DNA of 64,000 nt from assembly GCA_047967505.1 (NCBI GenBank), contig CM106539.1, one strand, 5' to 3'. The notes beneath the pieces are model-generated. The model saw nothing but the letters and a program-made list of their open reading frames with translations. It did not search any database and was not told where the DNA came from. Position numbers and translations under genes: made by a program. The number at the start of each line of letters is the position of its first letter. Within the stretch, counting starts at the first letter, position 1. This DNA is from Dipteris shenzhenensis (taxonomy: Eukaryota > Polypodiophyta > Polypodiopsida > Gleicheniales). Positions 56,100 through 64,000 of the stretch are shown here, piece by piece.

Positions 56100-57560
56100 C
56101 CATGGGAATCTTTCGATTGCATACTTACATTGTTCCTTAGTCCAGGACTCTTGTTAGTTTGTGCCTTTCATTATCCTCTATCTTGAGAAATAAAACAATA
56201 CCCTTGATTAGTGAGTCACCTGGGTATTAAAATTGTTTTAAATGAGAAATGTGAAACACCAGGTTCACCTTACAACCTTGTGGTAATTTCAACATTTAGG
56301 ATACCTTGCCTATTCTTTTTGGAGTTAACCATGGCCCACAATATTGGGTTGATAACTTCGCACACTCTCCTGCACTCAAAGACTTGGACGGTGAAGGAAC
56401 ATTGAGAGAAACTTCCTCTCCTTTCTTAAACTCTCTAAAAGATCTATTTTCATCTACATCCATCTATTCATAGCTTGATGGATTTTAGCTCTCACAAGCG
56501 CTAGCATCTCCCGGATCTAAATAACATAGTTCACAGTAGTACGCACTTTTTGAGGTATTCCAACCATAGTGGGATTCGTCATTGGTCTATAACCATACTT
56601 CAACTCAAATAGACTCATTCCTATAGAGAAACATTTTTTGTCATTATAGAAGAACTCCAACAATGGCAACCACTTCTTCCATATATGTTGCCTCAATGAT
56701 ACATATGCTCTCAACATGTCCTCTAAAGTTTGGTTGACTCTTTGTATCTAACCACCCACCTCTAGATTCCCACTACTCTCTAATTCCCACTACTTGTTTC
56801 CAACTTAGTCCTTAGTGCATCAAATGCTGCAATCCAAAAATGGCTAGTAAATCCAATATCCTTGTCCAACACTATCTAATACCATGAAGCTCAACTATGT
56901 ATAATGAGTGACAATGCATCAGAAACCTTGCTTCCCTTCCCTCTTCGGTACTAAATCTTCATATTAAACTCTTGTATGACCTCTGCCCACCTAGTTTGGC
57001 AGCCACTCAAGTTAGGCTATTTATAAAAATGCTTAAAAGTATCATGGTCCACATCCACGTAAAACTCTAAACGATATAGGTAATGCCTCCATGCTTTCAA
57101 AGCATGAATAATAGCATACAACTCTTATTCATGAGTTTGATAATCATGTTGCGAGGGAGAAAAGCTTATTGCTTTCAAAGGTCACTAGCCTTCCTTTTAA
57201 AGACAAACCACACCTGCCACAATTCCACTTACATCAACTTCTAGGGAAAATGGTTTCTGGGGAACAACAATTTTGAACACCGCGCATGAGGCCACTATTC
57301 TCATTATAATGCTACAGCTATCTTGTTGATTCTATCCCCACACAAAAAGGTACTTTATCTGAGGTCATTTTAGTAAGAGGTGACACTATTTCAAAATATC
57401 CTTTGATATGCCTTCGACAAAGCTGGACAAATCTTAAGAATATCTTTAAGGTTTTTACAATTTTGTGTAACCACTGACATGCCCCAAATACACTAGAGTA
57501 TGGAAGGAAACACTGGTGTTAAAGCATTCTTTGAGAACCATATCATGCTCTTCTTGGATG
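56100..57560 (-). pseudogene. Decayed Ty3/gypsy pol (RT end, RNase H, integrase), minus strand
   Basis: Read on the minus strand from 57560: YLGHVSG (RT end, near 57480), VDVSGIVAGVV-type RNase H start (57240), a FESMEALPI stretch in place of the usual ALKHWRHYL, then at 56717-56517 RAYVSLRQHIWKKWLPLLEF and GMSLFELKYGY (integrase C-terminal part), and near 56340-56240 GPW..KRIG and LKLPQGCKVNLVFHISF, the chromovirus-like integrase tail (YKLxLP...VFHVS). Every part has stops and frame changes; very old. Confidence 0.65.
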
Positions 57561-57692
57561 GGTGATTTGCTCTGTGTTGTCTCTGTGCCAACATGGACTT
57601 GTAGAATAGAATGTGTATGTAGAGTAGCGGCAAAGCTCCACTTGTACTTGTATAAGGCTAGAAATAATCCCTCTTAGATATCCAACTTGCAC

Positions 57693-57900
57693 GTTCTACA
57701 TGCAACTTCTACATGCGAGTTCTACATGCAACTCCTACATGCGAGTTCTACATGTAACTCTTACATACAAGTTCTACATGCAACTCCTACATGCAACTCC
57801 TACATGCGAGTTCTACATGCAACTCCTACATACGAGTTCTACATGCAACTCCTACATGCGAGTGCTACATGCAACGTCTATATGCATGTTCTACATGTAG
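57693..57900 (+). repeat. 26-bp tandem array in Gypsy-E LTR, upstream of TATA
   Basis: Alternating 13-mers TTCTACATGCAAC and TCCTACATGCGAG, about 8 dimers, some units CTCTTACATACAAG. Located where U3 enhancers sit. The apparent Cys/His/Tyr-rich frames are artefacts of it. Confidence 0.85.
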
Positions 57901-58079
57901 AGAGAGAATGTCTTACAATTCCTATATGCAGAGAGAGAAGCTCTCCAACTTGTATAAATACCCCATACTGAAATGAAGCCCATACTCTTTGGGGCATTGT
58001 GTTGAGTTCTACTTTGGTATTCCAAGCAATTGTCTCAAGTGTCCATGCTTCCTTGCACTCCACGTCCAAAAGCATGTCC

Positions 58080-58265
58080 TAACCTTGCAACTCCTCCTCC
58101 CCTCTCCTCCAACCTTGTAACCCATCCTCTCCCTCTCCTCCTCCCTCCTCCTCCTCCCTTCTCCTCCTCCCTCTTCCTCCTCCTCCTCCTCCCTCTTCCT
58201 CCTCCTCCTCCTCTCTCCTCCTCCCCTCTCCTCCTCCCTCCTCCTCCTCCCTCCTCTCTTCTTTT
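58080..58265. repeat. CTCCTC microsatellite
   Basis: Polypyrimidine tract of CTCCTCCTCC and CTCTTCCTCC units; the Pro/Ser-rich and Glu/Gly/Arg-rich frames on the two strands are spurious. Confidence 0.85.
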
Positions 58266-58387
58266 CCCCATGCTCGTACACCTTCTTCCTCTCCCACTCC
58301 TATGCTCCCCCCAAACCCTTAGTTCCTCAACCCTTAATCTCCATGATCTACAAGGGAGACGAGTTCTCCACCATGTACTCTTCTCAA

Positions 58388-58590
58388 CCTTGGAACCTCT
58401 TCTAAACTCTGGAACTCCTTCTAAACTCTGGAACCTCTCTAAACCTTGGAACCTCCTTCTAAACCTTAGAACTCCTTCTAAACCTTGGAACCTCCTTCTA
58501 ACCTTGGAACCTCTTCTAAACCTTGGAACCTCCTTCTAAACCCTGGAACCCCTTTCTAACCCTTAAACTCCTCCTAAACCCTGTAACCCC
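58388..58590 (+). repeat. 20-bp minisatellite (CTTGGAACCTCCTTCTAAAC) in Gypsy-E LTR
   Basis: About ten units with small changes (CTCTGGAACTCC, CCTTAGAACTCC). It lies downstream of the TATA box, so it would be transcribed in R/U5. Confidence 0.85.
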
Positions 58591-58835
58591 CAAAGAAGCT
58601 GAAAGCCTTCACTACCTCAACCATGATGATACACATTTCCTTTTGCATATGTATGCACTATGTTTGCTTACTACTTTTAAACCTACGTCTCTCATCGGAA
58701 CACGACTCGAGATCCTAAGCTACACGTATACTACAAACGACAACCCCAATATATCTGTAGGTGACAAAAAGCCTCGGAACCCTGCATACTAAAAAAACCC
58801 TACTCTTCCTACGAAGCCATAGGAAAGAACCAACA

Positions 58836-58857
58836 TTTGGCATTGCTACCAGGGAGA
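58836..58857 (+). promoter_or_regulatory. Putative primer binding site of Gypsy-E
   Basis: TTTGGCATTGCTACCAGGGAG directly follows the LTR end. It resembles, with a gap and mismatches, the TGGCGCCGTTGCCGGGGA sites of many plant Ty3/gypsy elements (tRNA-Asp). Match is imperfect. Confidence 0.45.
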
Positions 58858-60055
58858 CTAGCGCCTCAAGTAACGAGTAAACATATGCAAGTATGTGTAA
58901 AAAACAAACTACTTCAAACTTTCACAAACATAACACTCAAGGCCAGGGAGAGTAAAAAATTTTTCATTTCTAGCCAAAGATATCAAACCCAAGCATCAAC
59001 CTTGGGTTACTACCTTAAGAAATTTTCTTTATTTCTTAAAAAGAAGCCACTTGATAAACAATCAGGCTAGGTAGTGGACACAAATACGTAGAGCTTGCAG
59101 TTTTGATCATTTCACTTTTTTACAGAAGAGCAAACCAAGCTATCCATAAAAAGTTATGGCTCGGAAAGAGTTTAGGGTTTAACCTAACCCATTTCCTATA
59201 AAAACCCACTCCACCCTCTCATTCTTCATCTTTCACATCTTGCCTCCATTCTCTTCTCCCTTTCGAGCCCTACGCAAGACACTCCTCCCTCTCCATCGAC
59301 CACCACCCTACTCCCATCCTCACATGGTAAGTGATTTCGAGCCCATCTCGTAGAGCGATAACCTAGCCATCCACCCACTATCCATTGGTTCTCAACAATC
59401 CCGTTACATCGAGAAAGACTTGGAGAGCGTTCAGGTGACCATCTCTTCCTCCCTTTGGATTTCCGTCAAAGTTTTTCGTTTTCCATCACCCTTAAGAAAA
59501 CCCTCCCAAAAGAAAGCCAATTTTAAACCTACTTTAACCCGTCGTAACTCATCCGTTTGGGATCCAAACTGGACCCCATTTCAACCCAGATTTCACGCAC
59601 AGAAGCACCACGCTACGCGGTATTTTTCCAGCCCATTTCACACCATTTTTGCATCCCTAGCACTCGCTCATTCACGCTCCCATATGGGCCTCGTTTCGCA
59701 CAAATTCGCTCGTATCTTCACGCCGTGACCTCTGATTAATGATCCGTCTACACCGGCACAGTTTCCTACACACGTAGGACAATCTTAGGCACATTGATAA
59801 CATGACGTTCCCTACACAAACTAACACCACTTTAATCCTCCAAACAAAACTACATCAACACCCGCACTTGCGGCAGAGATACCCTTTGCAAATCTCACCC
59901 AATCTACATGTAGCTACGTTTCGACCAATGCCTCCGACTCCAACGCTCACCAAATCCACATACAACTCCGCTGCAACCACCGCCCCCGACAATCCTCTAT
60001 CTCGAATCCCCCCCATGAGATTCAATCACTCCCTTTAACTCCTCCACGCCACAAC
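58858..60055 (+). other. Gypsy-E leader
   Basis: About 1.2 kb with short frames (58837-59070, 59420-59728, 59802-60038) lacking domains. It contains another promoter-like patch (TATAAAAACCC near 59199, then CT-rich sequence) of unknown meaning. Confidence 0.5.
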
Positions 60056-61860
60056 ATGGATGGCCGTCGTTGTGACAATGATGGGAATATCGACCTTGAT
60101 ACAGAGGCTGACAATTCCTTTAATCGAAAAAATAATAACACTCAAAGCAGGCGCCCCTTGGGAAAACTAAAACTTCCCAAATATATGATAGGGGAGATCC
60201 AACCCAATTCCTCCAGCATTTTGATGTCGCATGCTGCGAAAGTGGAGATCAATCCCATGAAACCAAGGTGGCTTGGTTTCCCATGGCCTTAACTGGATGA
60301 AGCATTTGAATGGTACCTAGACCTTCTAGTGGAAGAGCGTTCCACATGGGACCTACTTCAAATAGAATTTAAACGACGCTTTTAAGCGGCGAGGCTACAA
60401 GATGATCCCGCTCTCTCCAACTAAGCAAGATCGAACAAGGCCATCGAGAAGATGTACGCATGTACCTGGGTAAGATGAAAAGATTAATCGCCAAATGTGA
60501 CCCACGCCCCGATGCAAAGTACCTCACGGCATGGTTCATTGTTGCAGGAGTAAGAAAGAAAATCCGAAAGGATATGAAAAAGATAAACAGCTATGAAATG
60601 TTCAGTGCTGCTCATGCGGCAGCCATTGACATCGAGGATGGCATGACCGACTCAAACACTAGCAGTGATGATGGCAGATCTAGTGTGCGAGATAAGTGCT
60701 AAAAAAAGGACAAATCAAAGTCCACTGTCAAAACATCAAATGAAGATCGCCTAGAGGCCATGACTATGCAGCTGAAAGAAGACATGATGCAGGCCATGGA
60801 ACAAAAACTTCACTTATCTCAGTCGCCAACTCAAACACATCCACGGCGAGAAAATATTTGATGTCCACATTGCATAGCCAATCATAGAGCAAATGAGTGC
60901 CCGATCCTAAGAGCCAGGATCACTGCGCAAGCAAATCCATGGCCAAGGTTGTGGTGCCATATTTGCATCGTCGGCGGCCATGATGAAAACAGTTGCATCT
61001 TCAACATGTGCAACAACCCGCCTCGACCTCAATGATACCAAGCGGCACCCATGCTGGTGTATAGGCAATTGGCACTAGCACAAGCGCCCTAGCTCCGAGG
61101 CAAAATCCTATTTCCGTTCGAACACAAGTTCCACAACTACTCAAGAATTCGAATCCACGACCATATCCAAGAGCATCAAATCCAGGTCCTCAGGTAGTTC
61201 CAATACATCAATTACAAGCCGAGGAAGTAGACTTGTCATTTGAGTATAAAACAGAGTACCCAATGTACTATGTAGAAGGTGCAGAGGGTCTAATACCAGT
61301 TTATGCAAATCAAGTACGTCCCAACACATATCGAGTACCTATCAAGTGCTACGGTTGTGGAGAAAATCACCGGATTGCAGAGTGCCCTCATCGTGGTAGC
61401 CCCGCTACATTCTAACCACTCTGCAGAGATTGTGGCATAGGACATGGCTATATGGATTGTCCCATAACAAACAAAGGTTAAGCCTAACGTCCCAATCAGC
61501 ATCATTGGGGTGAACCATCAAAGTCTAGGTCCAGCAAGTGTAATATCACAACCTGTCAATGTAATTACACGCCAACAGAAAGAGGCCACCAAGGACCCTA
61601 ACATTCCAATCCAACCAAAGCGACTTCTTAAAAAGAAAGCACAAGTGCCTCCACCTCCGCCAAGCAATGAGCAGCTGAGCTCATCCACATCAACTCCCGA
61701 GCCTCAAATAAAAGAAGCTCCATACCCAAATGTAGAGGTGAAGAAGGCTCGTTTTCAGGCACTTCAACAATGGGTACAAAAGGAACAAGCTCAATTTGAG
61801 ACTGAGAAACAAGCTCAATTTGAGGTTGAGAAACAAGCTCAAGACCCAATGGCCCCATAA
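60056..61860 (+). pseudogene. Gypsy-E gag with four CCHC zinc knuckles
   Basis: Start at 60056 (MDGRRCDNDGN). Capsid core: AKVEINPMKPRWLGFPWP, then TAA, EAFEWYLDLLVEERSTWDLL, KRRF then TAA, and after a frame change RMYLGKMKRLIAKCDPRPDA (60460-60702), typical retrotransposon gag. Four zinc knuckles follow: CPHCIANHRANEC (about 60862), CHICIVGGHDENSC (about 60958), CYGCGENHRIAEC (about 61349) and CRDCGIGHGYMDC (about 61427). A C-terminal segment 61510-61860 is Pro/Gln/Glu-rich with QAQFE repeats. At least three stops. Confidence 0.75.
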
Positions 61861-62040
61861 AGTATTGATATTGTACTCAAGCCTCTATTTCAACAACAGA
61901 CTCAACATAATGTACCGCCACGTTAACATGAAGGAGCCGCACTCTCTAGCATCATGAGTTGCCCTGTGTCAATTTCCATCAGAATCCTCCTATGAAATTG
62001 TCCCAATCTCTGGGAGATTTTCAAAGGATGGATTGAACTC

Positions 62041-62480
62041 GTAAATCCCCCTCCACCTACCAACGACATAGAAGATATCCCTGTGCGGATGGGTGAGAGA
62101 GATGACATACGCAACATTACTGTGCCTTTGATCCACAAGGCATATAATGAAGTCCAAGCCATAGTAGATGGTGGAGCAAGTGTAAATGTCCTATCAAAGG
62201 ACCTCTACGAAGAATGGGATCTCCCACCAATGCAAAAGGCTAATTTCAACATACGCCTTGCCGATGATTCACTAAACCCTTGGGAATAGTAAATGGCGTG
62301 TCCACAAAGATCGCAGAAGTCCGCTTTTCCATTCAATTCACAATCTTGGATCTCCCCAAAAAATCCTATCAAATCTTACTGGGACGTCCTTGGTTATAGG
62401 AAGCATCAATCCTCCATGACTGGGGAACTGATAGACTGACAATCCAGAATCGCGACACTGCAGTCAGGGTGAATGTGGGA
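62041..62480 (+). pseudogene. Gypsy-E aspartic protease
   Basis: AQAIVDGGASVNVLSKDLYE (active-site DGGA, near 62165) and NIRLADDSL; after a frame change near 62285, FTILDLPKKSYQILLGRPWL (62340-62397), the ILLGRPWL flap/C-terminal block usual in plant gypsy proteases; then SILHDWGTDRLTI. Confidence 0.75.
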
Positions 62481-63155
62481 ACAGGATCTATAAAACCAAT
62501 TGTGCCTAGAGCATTGGATGACACATCTTTCACCACAATCTCAAGCAAATCAGCTCCCTTACAACAACATGCCATAGCAGGTGACTCACAAAGCAATGTC
62601 AATAACTGAATACAAACATTGGCAACCATCGACAACTGCCATTCATTAGACCCCATCTTCTCACAGGTAGATGCTAAGGCGCTACATATAGATCCTCCAC
62701 TCACACATGAAGAACCAATCGATCTAGAGATGCCATTCTTTATGGCTGACCTCGAGTGGGATAATGAACTTGAAGAAGGTACCCATACCAATGATGACTC
62801 AGATTTTCCTTGGGACCTTGAAACTAAGGCTGAGAATGCTGAAATTGAAGATCAAATCTTTCATAATGACTTAGCCATTCTGCATGCCCTAATGGTAGTC
62901 GAGCTACCAAAAATTGAACCTCCAAAGTTGAATAACACAGAAGATCCCACAAGAAAGCTGAAGGAGGAAATCGCAGAAAAGCCAAGACTGAGCACTTCAA
63001 TGACTTCGAACAAATCCAAACAAGGATCGTCGAATTGTACCTTGCAAAGCCAGCTCCCTCAAAATCAGAACCACCGCCTCTTGAATGGTCCCCTGAGGGA
63101 CTGGAAGGAGTATGTGCAGCAAATGAATCCTTACTTGGAAACACCTTACCGGTAA
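62481..63155 (+). pseudogene. Gypsy-E protease-RT linker
   Basis: Open from 62619 to 63155: acidic linker (DLEWDNELEEGTHTNDDSDF) without recognisable domain. The frame differs from the RT frame, so one shift lies near 63155. Confidence 0.5.
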
Positions 63156-63158
63156 AAA

Positions 63159-64000
63159 AGTTACTCCATAGTTTCCAACGTAAGAAGTTTCGGAAATATA
63201 AGCCACATGTGCGGATGAAGCTCAATCAAGAGACTTCAGAAAAAGAAAGTCAAAAAGAGCCTAACAAATTGGTAAATTCAACTATGCCACCCGATACACA
63301 TGGCACATGTCAGGCTAGTTCAACACCATCAGAGGCCGATCTTCGAGAAGTGCCGGAATATTTCAAGAATTACACAAGTGGCACTGCGCCAATAGCAATG
63401 CCAAGACCACTAACAGAATCTGAAGTTCAAGAAACCGATAGCATTGGAGAAACTCCAATCTATGAGGGACCAGCAAAAACATGCACAATAAACCTCGCCC
63501 TTAAAGGGGAGGAAGAAAAACTAGTTTTCATTGGGAAACAACTTCGACAAGAAGATGAAACCAAACTCAAAGCACTCCTAATGGAATATTGTCACTGCCT
63601 AGCATGGTCATACAAAGAAATGAAAGAAATTTCACCAGATGTGGCAGTATACACAATACCTGTAAGGGAAGGTGCGCACCCTAAGGTATGTGGACCTTAT
63701 CACACAAATCCTAAGTATGGCACCATGGTTTATGACGAGCTGGAAAAACTCCTAGATGCCGGATTCATCTACGAGATAGACTACACTGATTGGATTTCAC
63801 CCATCGTCATTGTGCCTAAACGCAACAAGAAGCTCAGAATATGCATAAACTTAAAAGATGTGAATGCTATGACAACTAGGAAGCACTATCCCCTACCCTT
63901 AACAGAAACAGTGTTGGAAAAGGTGGCAGGTTCAGAAATATATAGCTTCTTGGATGGCTTCAGTGGCTGTAACCAAGTGCAAATTGCTCATAAAGACCAA
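63159..64000 (+). CDS. Gypsy-E reverse transcriptase, N-terminal part (open to window end)
   Basis: No stop from about 63159 to 64000. Contains LDAGFIYEIDYTDWISPIVI (63750), VPKRNKKLRICINLKDVNAM, HYPLPLTETVLEKVAGSEIY and FLDGFSGCNQVQIAHKDQ: the first RT blocks of Ty3/gypsy including the catalytic Asp in FLDGFSG (the usual Tyr is Cys). A Met at 63215 is in frame, but translation is expected as part of the polyprotein. The YxDD box lies beyond the window. Confidence 0.85.

Larger units (their letters stand above)
57575..58835 (+). repeat. Gypsy-E 5' LTR
   Basis: 1261 bp with inverted ends TGTTG...CAACA. It contains a 26-bp tandem array (57693-57900), a TATA box TATAAATA (57953-57960), a CTCCTC microsatellite (58080-58260) and a 20-bp array (58388-58590). 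No 3' copy is in the window, so the ends rest on the terminal inverted repeat and the following PBS-like sequence. Confidence 0.7.
57575..64000 (+). mobile_element. Gypsy-E: Ty3/gypsy retrotransposon, runs off the window
   Basis: 5' LTR (57575-58835), a PBS-like site, leader, gag, protease and the start of RT, all plus strand. Integrase, RNase H and 3' LTR would be right of the window. Gag and protease contain stops and frame changes; the RT segment is open to the end. Its LTR start recurs at 6369. Confidence 0.82.

Noticed and set aside
41454-57900. CRISPR array
   Set aside because: The regular repeats are contiguous (48, 26 and 20 bp) without unique spacers, and the DNA is plant nuclear.
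57687-57976. Cys/His-rich proteins over the 26-bp array
   Set aside because: Three overlapping frames all open across a tandem repeat upstream of a TATA box; a repeat artefact.
58009-58540. Glu/Gly/Arg-rich and Pro/Ser-rich frames on both strands
   Set aside because: Translation of the CTCCTC microsatellite inside the Gypsy-E LTR.

Overview
The window is a piece of a repeat-dense plant nuclear genome. The evidence is LTR retrotransposons primed by initiator tRNA-Met (TGGTATCAGAGC next to each Copia LTR), a CACTA transposon with a TNP2-type transposase, a Ty3/gypsy element, and blocks of CCCTAAA/TTTAGGG, the usual plant telomere repeat. I found no intact host gene, rRNA, tRNA gene or CRISPR. 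Almost every reading frame is broken, so most calls are pseudogenes of mobile elements. The species cannot be named from this sequence. Family names below (Copia-A, -B, -D, Gypsy-E) are mine.

Layout. 1-3691: two divergent fragments of Copia-A, probably one copy inserted into the gag of another. 3692-7580: an LTR-like, TATA-bearing stretch, AT-rich spacer, a short match to the Gypsy-E LTR start, and a purine-rich satellite. 7583-17525: a CACTA element with four copies of a palindromic 16-mer near each end. Its TNP2 transposase is split by a young full-length Copia-D (8995-14894; 171-bp LTRs with one mismatch; target duplication ATGGC). 17540-29700: decayed coding remnants of unrecognised type, one ending in a methyltransferase-like motif. 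29760-36455: Copia-A on the minus strand fused to the 5' part of a Copia-B, next to another Copia-B end. 36456-39580: AT-rich spacer with short palindromic motifs. 39580-40580: a large palindrome whose outer arms are telomere-like repeats. 40680-44400: a decayed multi-domain gene whose core resembles the DUF7869 type and may be an RNase H-fold transposase or nuclease, followed by three identical small hairpins.

44938-54335 looks scrambled: Copia-A and Copia-B pieces alternate in orientation. Inverting one segment (about 49346-51872) turns it into an ordered Copia-A followed by an ordered Copia-B, and a 5-bp target duplication (TAGGG) then flanks Copia-A. I regard this as an inversion scar. 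54336-57574 holds a chimeric reading frame and a decayed minus-strand gypsy pol. 57575 to the window end is Gypsy-E on the plus strand: a 1.26-kb LTR full of tandem arrays, a long leader, gag with four CCHC knuckles, protease, and the start of reverse transcriptase, running off the window.

The elements do not work together as a pathway; the region is a record of nested insertion, recombination and decay. Two mutational habits recur: short exact tandem duplications (10, 13, 13, 14 and 68 bp), and nonsense codons from CAG to TAG, the CHG context that plants methylate. The most novel candidates are the DUF7869-like gene with its palindromic flanks, the telomere-repeat palindrome, and the resolvable inversion.
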